A stretch of DNA of 22,473 nt, taken from contig CDMY01000595.1 of assembly GCA_001179505.1 (NCBI GenBank), positions 13,258-35,730 on the forward strand. Direction: 5' to 3'. The notes beneath the pieces are model-generated. The model did not search any database. It was not told where the DNA came from and saw nothing but the letters and a program-made list of their open reading frames with translations. This DNA comes from Vitrella brassicaformis. Its lineage: Eukaryota > Sar > Vitrellaceae. Below, piece by piece: positions 10,629 to 20,499 of the stretch (the stretch's first letter is position 1; the number at the start of each line of letters is the position of its first letter). The position numbers were made by a program, and so were the translations under genes.

Positions 10629-11589
10629 CGGTGAGAGGCCGGCCGGCGTGAAGCCCTCCTTCCAGTGGTGGGTGCTCTGACTGACCTTTGCTCTGAGGTG
10701 GGCCGATATCGGGTCGCTTCCCGGCATCAGCTCCAATATCATCGCCGCCACAACGGGATCCGTCAAGGCAGCCAAGCCCACCAGAACTGCACACCCACAC
10801 CCACAACCACAACCACAACCACGACCACAACCACACACAAATGGCTGTGTACTTTACCGGGTCCTGCCTCTCTCTCTGTGTGTGGGAATGAATACCGTTG
10901 CCGGCGACGTACGTTGACGTCGTTCTGCAGAATCCCAAGAGGCCCATGGCGAGGGCCGAGCTGACGATGGACGCCCAGATGAGCGCCGGGGGGTCCACGA
11001 CGCTCAGAAGCGTCCCTGGTCAACCGACAGCGACATCCACACCCACACAAACGTCGATCCCGTGCGCTTCTCAATGTGCGCCGTGCTTCTCAATGTGCGC
11101 CGTGCTGCCTCACCCACGAGATTGAGAGACACAATCTGACCCGCCGAGATGCTCGCAACACTGGCACATCAACCCCAGCCCCAGCCCCACACACACACAT
11201 AAATGCCACCTACACGCTGCAGTGGTGTGGGTGGGTGGGTGGGTGGCAGTGGCTGGCTGACTCACTGACCAGATGGGGTACCACCTGTCAGGGTTAGTGC
11301 CGATTTCCATCAGCACGAACGGCGCCGTGGCCTGCACCACGAAGGACGGGATCATGTCCAGGGTCAGAGATATGAATCCCGGCATGAGAGCCCGCCAAAA
11401 CAAACCTGACAGACAGACAAAGACACACACAACACAAACATAACAAAGGGTTTCTGTGCGGATGCATCGATTCATCATTGGTTCGCGCCGACCAGTGCTC
11501 TGAATTGTGACGTTGCCGGCGCCCCACCAGCTGGGGGGCTTCCTCCTCTGTCGCCCAGAAGGAGCCGCAGCCGCCTTCGCACTCGCCAT
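8266..11589 (-). CDS. Major facilitator superfamily transporter, 634 codons, one in-frame TGA
   Basis: Fourteen minus-strand exons: 11589-11493, 11405-11270, 11160-11114, 11015-10896, 10786-10686, 10468-10402, 10314-10200, 10101-9724, 9576-9452, 9351-9231, 9141-9062, 8955-8857, 8776-8672, 8576-8266; 1902 nt with every phase matched. About twelve hydrophobic segments are visible, six on each side of a hydrophilic loop of roughly 155 residues. The fifth reads GFVLGPAFGVF, matching the MFS motif C pattern G-x-x-x-G-P-x-x-G. Hence a membrane transporter, substrate unknown. Codon 205 is TGA (10268-10270) inside predicted TM6; the frame continues cleanly for 429 more codons. This could be a sequencing error, a recent nonsense mutation or a recoded stop. 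The start ATG (MASAKAAAAP) is the first in frame. An alternative donor near 11454 would lengthen exon 1 by 39 nt. Confidence 0.8.
10268..10270 (-). other. In-frame TGA stop in MFS transporter TM6
   Basis: The codon lies between ISAFCAF and LIVLLAYW, so the hydrophobic segment carries on across it. A single G would make it TGG (Trp), a plausible membrane residue. No GT...AG pair inside exon 10314-10200 can splice it out while keeping the phase. Confidence 0.8.
11066..11103. repeat. 19-bp perfect direct tandem repeat
   Basis: Two adjacent copies of GCTTCTCAATGTGCGCCGT, at 11066-11084 and 11085-11103. They sit in MFS intron 3, directly downstream of its 5' splice site on the sense strand. Confidence 0.9.
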
Positions 11590-11813
11590 GGATAGATGGA
11601 TGATCCTCCCTCCCAAATCCTCCGTGCCGACCAAAGCACAAGGGACACCCCACGGAGAGGGAGGGAAGGGGCAACCTTGCCAGTGGCGAGACTGGGGGCG
11701 AATGATGCGAGCTCAGGGAGCGAAGGACCGCAACTCACCCCTTCCCGGCTGCTGGAGCACGTCGAGCAGCAACAGCTGTGCTGATCAGCATCACACACAT
11801 CTGTGGATCTATC
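11590..11813. promoter_or_regulatory. Divergent promoter region, MFS / SLC35F-like genes
   Basis: Only 224 bp separate the two start codons of these oppositely oriented transporter genes. Both promoters must share this segment or extend into the neighbouring gene. No clear TATA box was found. Confidence 0.5.
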
Positions 11814-13049
11814 ATGCTGATGGCGTTCTTCAGCAGCGCCGAGCGCCTCGCGGGCGTGACGGCGCTGACCCTCGCCGTCTTCGTGTCCATCGTCTCAAAC
11901 TGCCTCACACAGTGACTTAACCTAAGCGCACGCACACACATGAAAGAGATCCACACACACAAACACACAGACAAGGAAAGATCTCCCTCTGCCTGTGGAT
12001 ATGTGTGTGTGGGTGTGTGTGAAGGCTGCTGGTGTCGTCCTACTCATGCGACTCGATGCTGCTGATGAGCTTCTTCCAGACCTGCCAGCTCATGCTGCTC
12101 GCGCCTAAGTACTTCGCCCAGCTGGCCGCCACGCTCCCACTCTGGAAAGGTGAGACCACACACACACACGCACACACACACACACACACAGGGAGTGCAA
12201 CACCATGGTGGCCACCTAAATCGTTTGTGCAGGTCGGTGTCGTGGTGCGAGGTCGTGGACCGAGATGGCTGACGTCAGGAGGGTGGTGCAGGAGAGGCTG
12301 GATGTCGAGAGCGATGAGCGGGGAGGGGAGGCGCTAAGCGGCGAGTAAGTAGGCGGCTGCAGGCCTGACCCTCAGCTGCTGATGCGCTCAACCATCCTTC
12401 CATCCATCCATGTGTGTGTGTCTTTGTGGTGTGCAGGTGTGTGCGTGAGTGGCGGGAGCACCTCAGGATGGCGCTGCCCATGGGGCTGCTCTACTTCTGT
12501 GAGCAACTTAAGGAAGGCACTGACACGAGCTGGTTGGCCGCCACATCTGGTGGAGTGGATGCGTGTGTGTGTGCAGTGTCCTGCTACTTTGCGTTCGTGT
12601 CGCTCTCCTTGACGAGCATCTCCTCTTTCAACATCATCTGGTCGACGGTCGTCTTTTTCAGCTACATGTACCCCAACACACACACATACACACCTCACCA
12701 ACACAGACAGAGAAAGACCAGCTCATGTGTGTGTGTGTGTGCCTCCTTTGTGTGCAGCGGGACCATCTTAGTGTTTCGCGACCCTTTCAGCCCGCCGACT
12801 TTCATTTTCCTCCTTGTGTCATTCTCCGGTCGACACACCCACACACACACACACACAGTGGAGGATTTCCCTCTCAATGGGCCCTCTGTGTGTTGTGTGT
12901 GTGTGAATGTTGTGTTTTGTGTGCAGGCATCTGTGTGACCATCCTGACGCACCCTGCGTCCCCGGCCCACCACGGGCAGCCTGAGCACAGGATGCACCAC
13001 CACTTGCTCGGGGGCCTTGCCGCCCTCATGACCACCATCTGCAGGCAGG

Positions 13050-13081
<32 letters not shown>

Positions 13082-14078
13082 CCTCAGCACACACCCCGTC
13101 CCCCCCCCCCGCTCTCTGTGTCTGTGTGTGTGCTCTCGTGCAGTGCCGCCTACGCCATCTACCTCCGCTACTTCAAAATCACCTCGTCGGAGATCTTTGT
13201 CATAGCGGGGTGGATTGGCCTGCTCACCACAGTGGCGTGCCCACTGGTGCTGCTGCTCGCCTCTGTGGCGCGGCTGGAGCCGTTTGCGGCGCCGCCGCCG
13301 TATGTGTTGCTGCTGCTGCTCGTCAATGGGGCGTGTGCGTGGCTGCCAGACTTTATGTTGATGTGAGCACGCGAGGGGAGGGAGGGGGGTGTGATTCGTG
13401 TGTATGTGTATTGTGTGTGTGGGTCAGGTACTCGATGACGAAGCTGCCGATGCTTGTGGCGCAGCTGGTGGTCACCTTAGTGGTGCCGCTGGTAGGAACA
13501 CACGTGGCGCAGACACACACATCCATCCATCGATCGACCTCCCTCCCTCTCCGTGTGTGTGTGTGTGCTGTCCGCCCACACAGGCCATCCTCACCGACAC
13601 CCTGGTGCTAAGGCGACACAAGTAAATAAGCTAAGCACACCACCACGGCCAAATGTGTGCTGTGCTGACGTCTGTGCTGACACGTCTGTGTGTTAATTAA
13701 TGTCTGTCTGTCAGCTTCTCTGTGTGGTACCTCATCGGGGCGGCCATCGCCTTCGCCGGCGTCCTCGGCGCCACCAACGACATCGCCAAGATCGAGAAGA
13801 AGATAGGCCAAGAGAGAGACAGGGCCCACAACCAGCAGCACCAGCAGCGGGGAGGCCTAGGCGACGAGGCCGATCTAGAGTTCGACTACCACGAGCTTGA
13901 GGGCGATGATGATGACAAGCCGACAAACCGCCCAGCGCCAGCGAGGCCGGAGCGGTCGCTGTCGGCGGCGAGTACGCGGCTGCCGTCATTCTACTCGGTG
14001 CCGTCGACACCTAGCATGAGCCCCACTGCCAGGGAGAGCGAGCCGGCCATCGCCACTTTGACGGTTGTGGCGGGGTAG
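11814..14078 (+). CDS. Drug/metabolite transporter, SLC35F/EamA-like, 453 aa
   Basis: Eleven exons: 11814-11911, 12025-12149, 12233-12344, 12437-12498, 12577-12667, 12758-12828, 12927-13044, 13144-13362, 13428-13491, 13584-13621, 13715-14078; 1362 nt with all phases closed and a TAG stop. A second in-frame ATG at 11820 is an equally good start (451 aa). About ten hydrophobic segments are seen. The order FVSLSLTSISSFNIIWSTVV (TM4-like), SAAYAIYLRYF, VNGACAWLPDFMLMYSM, then LVVTLVVPLAILTD and YLIGAAIAFAGVLGA, matches the two EamA-type halves of SLC35F proteins. A cytosolic loop follows TM2 (REWREHLRMALPM precedes TM3). The last about 100 residues are a soluble, acidic and Ser/Pro-rich tail. Substrate unknown; SLC35F members act in endomembranes or lysosome-like compartments. 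The intron after exon 7 uses a GC donor. Confidence 0.83.
13045..13143 (+). other. GC-AG intron (SLC35F-like gene, intron 7)
   Basis: The exon ends ATCTGCAG and the intron begins GCAGGC, followed by CA and GA tracts, then a TG tract and GTGCAG. The GTs in the interval lie only in the terminal TG tract. Confidence 0.7.
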
Positions 14079-14938
14079 GGTAGCGGGCGACAGCGTGAAA
14101 GGGAGCAGCCCCCTGTCTGTCTGTCTGTTTCTTTCCATTCTTCTGCCTCTGTGCGTGTGTGTGGGAGGGGAGCAGCCGATAGCTATCGGCTACGACCCTC
14201 TCACACATAGCTATCGGCTGCTCCCCTCCCACACACGCATAAGGGCAGAAGAATGGATGACAGACACGTGGGGGTGTGGGGGCTAGTTGGTGGAGGGGAG
14301 GGAGGGGTGTCCAGTCAGTCCATTCGATGATGGAGCTCTTTTTGTCTCCTCTCTCCAGCCTTTGGGGATCTGCTTATCGATGGTTTTGGGTGGCTTGGCA
14401 TCTCGGGCTTGTCTTGTCTCTCTGTCCGGTGGGGCTCTCGGTCCGGTCGACGGGATGGATGCGCTGCCCCTTTTATCGGTGTGTCTGACAGGTGTGTGCA
14501 CGTGTGTGTCTGTGTGGGTGTGTGTGGGTGTCGTCACGCGCTGTGCTGTGCGCTCTCTTTTGGGTGCCACGCAATGCAGCGATTGCGTCAGCAAGTGCAC
14601 GCCTCTGGAGGGGGGGAGACCTGATGGATGGATGGAGGCGGAGGACCAATACTGTAGCTTTATTCATCCGTGTGTGAGTGTGAGTGTGTGTGTGGTGGCT
14701 AGTGTGCGGGTGGCAACGATCAGTCATATGAGCACTTGACCACACAAGTCAGTCACCCTGATTCATCAGTTCTTACCCCCCTACACACACACACACACAC
14801 AGACACACACACTTACGCGCGCCACGTCACGCCCTTAAAGTGATACGGACGTTCCAAACAAACATTGTCGTCTCGTCTGTAGGCATCTGCCCATCCACAA
14901 CTCTTTGACCATCCATCCATTCACACCAACCTTACTCA
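14079..14938. other. Convergent 3' region between SLC35F-like and coiled-coil genes
   Basis: This 860-bp tail-to-tail spacer holds a large inverted repeat (listed separately) and CA/TG tracts. Open frames between 14283 and 14740 are biased, lack family resemblance and have no convincing splice pattern, so no gene is called. Confidence 0.6.
14135..14255. repeat. Large inverted repeat (hairpin) in 3' flank of SLC35F-like gene
   Basis: The left arm 14135-14186 is the near-perfect reverse complement of the right arm 14207-14255, with a 20-nt loop. The outermost 13 bp (CCATTCTTCTGCC) match exactly. A short mismatched patch and a 2-nt indel follow, then over 25 matched bp including GGAGGGGAGCAGCCGATAGC. 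The left arm also contains an 18-bp perfect palindrome, AGCCGATAGCTATCGGCT (14174-14191). It starts 57 bp after the stop codon, so it is probably transcribed in the 3' UTR. No target-site duplication was evident. Confidence 0.88.
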
Positions 14939-16426
14939 TCAACCACTTTCTTTGCCGTCAGGCCATGCAGCCGCCACGCCGGCCGTGACTGCCTCTACAT
15001 AGCCAGAAGAAGATGGCTTCTGCCTCGTCACCTCGGCAACACACGCCCGGACGCTCTCTCTCTGGTGAAACGCCCTGCCCACACTCGCCATGACGTAGCC
15101 CAGCCCCTCCGCAGAGCAGCCATCATGGTGGGTGTGGGTGTGGGTGTGGGTGTGGGCGTGGGAGAGCAGCATCTCGCCGAGGAGTCTCATGACCGACACG
15201 AAGGCCTCCGGGGAGTCGGCTGCCATGATCAGGGAGGAGAGGAACCGCGCCAGCCGGTCCCAAGTGCACAGCTTCTTCTCTTTGTCCTTCTCCATATCCT
15301 TCTCCACATCGGTCTCGGCCTCTGACCCTGCCCCTTGCTGCTGCTGCTGCTGCTGCTGCTGAAGGCACTCGACGACCACATCCCGCAGCAGGGCCGCCTC
15401 TTCATTGCCATCACTGTCATCTTGGTGTGTTGCGGTGAAGGCCAGCATCGCCTGGAAGGTCTCCCCTGCTGTGATGAGCCGAGCAACAGAGCTTGTGGCG
15501 GTGGGTGGCGGGGCTGCCAGTGGGCTGGGGGCGGTGCCGACAGATTCAGATCGGTCGACGATTCTTCGCCGCTTGCTGATGGGTGGCGGTGTTGGTGCTG
15601 CTGGTGGTGTTGTTGCCAGCCGCTGCCGCAGCGACGCCTTAAGATGCTCCTCCACCCTCAGCTGGTGCTGCAGCCGGCTGATCTGCGCCTGCTGGTCCTC
15701 GACCACCATCTCCAGGGACTCCACCCGCTCCTCATGCCGTTCACACGCCTCCCGCCAGCTGCGGGTCTCGTCGCGGTGCTCCACCAGCCGCCCCATTGCC
15801 TCCCGCACCTTGATCATCGCTCGTTGCTCCTTGGCCTGCACGGCCGCCATCTCCTGGCGCAGCCGATTGTTCTCGCTGGAGAGGCACTCCTTGTCGAATT
15901 CGAGGCGCTTCCGCGTCTTGGCGGCCTCCGACTGGCTGTCGCTCCGCAGCTGCAGGATCTCCCGCCGGAGTCGGTCGTTCTCGGCCTTCAGTGTCTTGTC
16001 GGTCACTGCACGGCAAGGGGTGTTGTTGTCCGACCCGCACCCGAGCTGCTCCTCGAGCTGCTGCAGCTTCCGCCGGTCGGTCTCCCAGTATGCCCGCAGC
16101 TTGTTCAGCGCCTCCCGCAGCCGCCTGGCCTCCTGGTGACCGTGGCTGCCTCGGTGGGACGACGACAGCTCGGCGGAGGTGTGTGAGGCGTAGCTGGTGA
16201 GCATGGAGGCTGTCTCGTCGGAGCTGTCCTCTGCTGCTGTCGTGGAGCATGCCGCCATGCTGTGTGTGGGGGTGGCTGGCGTGGTATGGGGAGGGAGGGG
16301 GAGGGGGAGGGGGAGGGAGGGCAGATCACCGCAAGTGGACATGGCGCTGAGGGAAGGAGAGGGCTTCTGCTTCGTGACGCTGGGATCATGCTGATGCTGC
16401 CTCATCGGTGACTCCGATGGCAGCAT
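14939..16426 (-). CDS. Single-exon coiled-coil protein with poly-Q, possibly nuclear, 495 aa
   Basis: This is the only intronless gene model in the window. The open frame continues upstream to about 16534, but the first ATG is at 16426 (MLPSESPMRQ). Residues about 95-270 form a long heptad-rich coiled coil (LREALNKLRAYW, LKAENDRLRREILQLR, ENNRLRQEM, LEMVVEDQQAQISRLQHQL). A basic SKRRRIVDR stretch near residue 283 could be a nuclear localisation signal. Nine Gln (15335-15361) near residue 358 and a His-Thr repeat near 425 are low-complexity inserts. The C-terminal 130 residues look globular and helical (WDRLARFLSSLIMAA, GYVMASVGRAFHQRE). No named family is recognised. The leucine pattern recalls bZIP zippers, but no basic region directly precedes it. 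It diverges from the NELF-A-like gene across 206 bp. Confidence 0.75.
   Translation of the reverse strand: MLPSESPMRQHQHDPSVTKQKPSPSLSAMSTCGDLPSLPLPLPLPPHTTPATPTHSMAACSTTAAEDSSDETASMLTSYASHTSAELSSSHRGSHGHQEARRLREALNKLRAYWETDRRKLQQLEEQLGCGSDNNTPCRAVTDKTLKAENDRLRREILQLRSDSQSEAAKTRKRLEFDKECLSSENNRLRQEMAAVQAKEQRAMIKVREAMGRLVEHRDETRSWREACERHEERVESLEMVVEDQQAQISRLQHQLRVEEHLKASLRQRLATTPPAAPTPPPISKRRRIVDRSESVGTAPSPLAAPPPTATSSVARLITAGETFQAMLAFTATHQDDSDGNEEAALLRDVVVECLQQQQQQQQQGAGSEAETDVEKDMEKDKEKKLCTWDRLARFLSSLIMAADSPEAFVSVMRLLGEMLLSHAHTHTHTHTHHDGCSAEGLGYVMASVGRAFHQRESVRACVAEVTRQKPSSSGYVEAVTAGVAAAWPDGKESG
15335..15361 (-). repeat. CAG repeat encoding poly-Gln
   Basis: Nine glutamine codons (eight CAG and one CAA) in frame within the single-exon coiled-coil gene. 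Confidence 0.9.
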
Positions 16427-16632
16427 CGGTCTCTCGCCTTTGTTTGTTCGCCACTCTGTCGCTGCCGCGAGCGAGCTGTTACCCTGAAACCCTCCAAATT
16501 TGACCCGACAAACCCTGCGCTGGTCACCTGACACCTGACCCCACGCTCAGCTCGAGCTATCAGGCCTTGCGGCCAGCCAGCCAGCCAGTCTGCCTGACTG
16601 AGTGAGCGATTCAGGGAGGGGAGTCGGTGAGG
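16427..16632. promoter_or_regulatory. Divergent promoter region, coiled-coil / NELF-A-like genes
   Basis: A 206-bp gap lies between the two assigned start codons. An open frame in phase with the minus-strand gene extends into it as far as 16534 without an ATG, so that gene could have an upstream exon or a longer leader here. A (CCAG)n run sits near 16573-16588. Confidence 0.45.
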
Positions 16633-17957
16633 ATGATGGTAGGCGAGAGCCTCAGGCTCTCGACCACCACTAGGGTAGAGGACACCTGCAAGGCCTTCTA
16701 CAGCAGACTCTCGGGCAAAACCTGGTCAGTCCTGACACACAGCCACACGCACACAATCTCCTCGCACACACACACACACACGAATGCAGTAATTCTCTCT
16801 CTCTCTCTGTGTCTGTGCAGGAAGGTCGAGACGGCGGTGTCATTGCTGTCACCGAGCGAGGTGGGCGTGGGCGTGCTGGGCCGTGTGCTGGCCGACTGGA
16901 CCACCCTCGAGATGCTCGTGCAGTTCAGGTGCCTCATGGCCTTCCTCTTTCTCAACAACAGCCTGGTCGGTCAGCTTAGCGAGTCGGTCGCATTATTGGT
17001 TGGTCTCAGAGGGCTTATGTATGTGTGTGTGGTGGGTGCCTACAGCGTCACGCGCTGAGCAACCAGCTGGATCAGATTGTCAAGAAGGCGCAGGAGAACC
17101 CCATACCGTGGTTTGAGTGCCTCACCAGGCTGCTGGTATGCTTCGCTTCCAAGGCCGGGACCCCTTCCCCCCTCTTTCTTTCTCTGTGTGTGTGTGCCCT
17201 GGCTGTGGAGGAATGGATGGATGGATGTGTGTTTGTGTTGGGTGTTGGGTCTTCGATTCATCAGGTCGAGTACCCCAAGACGGGCCGGCTCGACGTGAAC
17301 GGGCTGGACAGCGAGAGCATCTACAGTCTGGCCAAGGAGATCGAAAACCACCAGAGCCAACGACACGCAGAAGGTGCGGTCGGTGCGTGTGGCTTGCGCT
17401 GCGCTGCGGGCCGCCTCCGAAAGGCATCCAATGTGTCTGTCCGGGACAAACACTCCTCTGTGTGTGTGTGTGTGTGTGTGCAGGCGTGTGGCCACTGGAC
17501 CCACCACATTTCCCGCCCCACCTGGTGCACCTATTCCGCTCCACAGACGTCATCAAAAAGCCCGGCCAAGCCATCAGGCATGCTGACACACGCGCGCGCG
17601 CACTCGCACACACGTACACTCCATCTCTCTGTGTGTGTGTGGTGCGCATGAGATACAGGCGTGAGAAGGTGCATTGGAGTCAGTTGGCGGATTCCGTCGC
17701 TTCAGGCCCTCTCCCCTTCCACCGCCCTCGGGACCTGCTGTCAATGGCGAACCGCAAAGCCAAGGAGCAGATCATCCGAGTGAGCAATCAACCACACACA
17801 CACACAGGCAGGCAGGGAGGGAGGGGTGCACACCCGCCACACACATACAGCGATAGCAAGCAGTGTTCTTTCTTTCCTTCTAGGAGACCCAATCCCCCGT
17901 CCAGCCCTCCACTCCCTACCCCTTCATGCCGCCCCCACCCCCGTCCATGCGCAAGGG

Positions 17958-17991
<34 letters not shown>

Positions 17992-20499
17992 GGGCAGGAC
18001 GGGGCGCCAATGATGATCACCTCGCCCAAGCTCAGCTTCACCACCGCAGGAGAAGAGAGAAAGGCACTCGTGCCATTGCCGGCGCTGTCAGCCGCTGCTG
18101 CTGCTGCTGTGGGTGTGGGGAGGGGCAAAAAGGGCGCCGGTGGTGGCAAGGTCGGTGTGGGCGGTGGTGCTGGTGCTGGTGTCGAGAGGGATAAGGCGCG
18201 GCCGCGGATTCAGCTGCTCAACGACACGGACGTGCCGACCTTCATTAAGAGAAGGGTTTTGTCAGGCGCCAAGACGGAGCCTGACGCAGCACCACCCGAG
18301 GGCGCTGCTCCTGCTGCACCTGGTGCGGCTGATGGATACGAGCCACAGCCGAAAGCCAAGGCCAAGCCACGGGTAGGTGTGTGTGAACAGAACAAAGGGG
18401 GCAGAGAAGAGCAGACAGACACGGAGGGATCCATCCATCCATGTGTGCAGGTGGCAAGAGCCAAGGCCCCCCACCCACAGCCACACCCACAGCCACAGCC
18501 ACAGCAGCCCCCCGCTTCCCGCGTCACCGTCAAGCAAGAGCACCCCTCCCCCCCTCTGCCCCCCCTCCCTCCCCCGTCAGCAGCAGCAGCAGCACCACCG
18601 CCCCTGCCTCCCAGCAAGAAGCGCAAACACACCCCAGACCAAGACAAGAAGCACAGGCGTCTGGTCAAGATCAAGCAGGAGCCGGTCGATGATGACCACC
18701 AGGTGGCACACATGACGACGACTGGCGGAGAGGGGGGGACGAGTGGTGGCAAGGTCAAGCAGGAAGGGGAAGGAGGAGACCAAGACAAGAATCAGCAGCA
18801 GCAGCAGCAGCAGACGAGTGGCGCTGGTGGCGGTGGCGGATGTCAGCCGCCGTCGAGCGGCCGGGCGCGCGATGACGAAGACCGAGGAGATGACGACTCA
18901 GGTGGGGTGGGTGCCCTTGGCATGGCACACCATGTCAGCTGCCTGTGTCCATGCATGTGTCTGTGTTTGTGCAGATGACGGCAGGCACCATCGCCTACGG
19001 GACGCCTCCCGCACCTGTGGCAATGGCGACCTCCCAGCAGCAGCAGCAGCAGCACCGCCACAATCACAACAGCAGCACGACTCCCCGCCCCCCAAGCAAG
19101 AAGCCGCCGCACAGCAACCCACCCACCACCAGCAGCGGCAGCACCACCACCAGCAGCAGCAGCGGCAGCAGGAGCAGCAGGAGCAGCAACAAGACCCCCC
19201 TACCTCTCTGCCGTCCCATTCTCGCAAGCGCAAGCTCTCCGACGACCCCCCAGACACACCACCACCCGACACAGACACCAGCCCTCCCGACGGCAAGGAC
19301 GGCAAGAGAGAGACAGGTCGCGGCGGGCAGCGGAAGCTCACCAGCAGCAGCAAGGACCTCAAAGCGCAGATGCCGCAGCCGCAGCCACAGCCACAGGGGC
19401 CGGTGCGGGAGAGGAGCAGCGCTGAGGGCGACTCGGACCGGCCCATGCCGCCGGTCAGGAGACCGTTTCGGCCGCAGCTGGGGAGGATATCCGAGGAGGG
19501 CGATGATGCAGAAATGGTACAGGGAGAGGGAGAGGGAGAGGGGGATGAAGACGCCGGCGATGATGGGCTCGCAGGTACGTACCGCACGGACAGAGAGAGG
19601 GAGAAGAACCGCGCGATGCTCCCTCATGTGTGTGTGTGTGTGTGTGTTGATCAGAGGTGGGCCGGGTGCCTCTGGGTCGCGCCAACAGGCGCAAGATGTC
19701 CAGCGCTCAGGAGACCAACCCCAGCCCCAGCCCCTCTCCCTCTCCCTCCCCCTCCTCACCCCAGCGCGCCACTTCCCTCTCCATCAAGCAGCCGTCACGC
19801 GAGCCGCGGTATCGAGCTTTGGCGGGCGGGATGACGTCCTACCGTCATGCGGGAGCGACCATCCCTCTGGGCTCGACCGTGACCGTGCCGTCGTCTTACG
19901 CCCACCCCCTCGCCCACCCCCACGCACATGTGTTCCCCCCGTACCATGAGCAGCCTGCTCCTGGTGGTGCGGGTGCTGCTGGTGGGTGGGTGTACTTTCC
20001 CCCCTCTCACGGTGGTCATCCTGGTGGCCCTGGTGCTCCTGGAGCTCACACCTATCACTCGGCTGCTGCTGCTGCTGCTGCCGCCGACTACTCGGCTGCT
20101 GCGGACTACGACCCACCAGCCCCGTGTGTGACCGTCCCGCACGCCCACAGCCTGCCCGCTCTGCCCGTCCAGCAGCAACATCACCATCACCAGCAGCACC
20201 AGCACCCAGCGCACCGATCGAACAGCCTGCCTCTGCTGCCCGGCCCTGGTGCTGGTGCGAGCAACCTGGTGACCTCATCGGTGGCCTCGTCAACCACTTT
20301 GCCCAAGATGCCGCTCTCCGCGCCGCTGCAGAGTCTTTTCCGGTCAATTGGGCAGCGGAGTGGTGGGAGTGAGGACAACACACAGGGGCAAGGGGGAGGG
20401 GGAGAGGGAGAGGGCGGTGGGGCGATGTCGATGCCGGTGAACTCTTCGTTGAAGGAGATATTGGAGAGCATTAGCAGGCAGGGCGACGGGAAGCGGTGA
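16633..20499 (+). CDS. NELF-A-like protein (HDAg-type N-terminus), 1011 aa
   Basis: Ten exons: 16633-16724, 16821-16965, 17046-17135, 17265-17373, 17484-17577, 17659-17779, 17884-18372, 18451-18901, 18975-19574, 19655-20499; 3036 nt, phases closed, TGA stop. Residues about 30-145 are a helical domain. Its end, PWFECLTRLLVEYPKTGRLD, parallels the PW...LxxxPxTGxL pattern of the metazoan NELF-A N-terminal (HDAg-like) domain, which binds NELF-C. Near residue 324, RIQLLNDTDVPTFIKRR resembles the conserved LLDI...KRRR segment of NELF-A. The rest is Gln, Ala, Pro and His rich with basic clusters (SKKRKH, SRKRKL) and three psi-K-x-E motifs. NELF pauses RNA polymerase II, so a nuclear transcription role is inferred. 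The resemblance is recalled by eye, not computed. The alternative is an unrelated low-complexity nuclear protein. One GC donor follows exon 5. Confidence 0.78.
17578..17658 (+). other. GC-AG intron (NELF-A-like gene, intron 5)
   Basis: The exon ends GCCATCAG and the intron begins GCATGC and ends GATACAG. This phase-2 junction gives Arg-Arg-Glu-Lys and keeps the frame. The GTs downstream of the exon do not fit the phase. Confidence 0.65.
17959..17991 (+). repeat. CAG/CAA repeat encoding poly-Gln
   Basis: Eleven glutamine codons in exon 7 of the NELF-A-like gene. Similar CAG tracts recur in exons 8 and 9 (near 18793 and 19036), where shifts of frame produce poly-Gln or poly-Ala. Confidence 0.9.

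Noticed and set aside
10489-10675. Possible extra exon in MFS intron 5 (a Lys/Arg-rich frame starting MKVHDER)
   Set aside because: Its neighbours already join in phase 0 between hydrophobic segments, and the stretch is flanked by TC/GA repeats typical of introns here.
11735-11890. Minus-strand frame beginning MDTKTARVSA as a first exon of the MFS gene
   Set aside because: It is antisense to exon 1 of the SLC35F-like gene, whose plus-strand frame gives a clear membrane segment and correct phase. The MFS gene already has an in-frame ATG at 11589.
14283-14740. Open frames on both strands in the convergent spacer
   Set aside because: Composition is driven by TG and GGGA repeats, no family is recognised, and no splice structure extends them.
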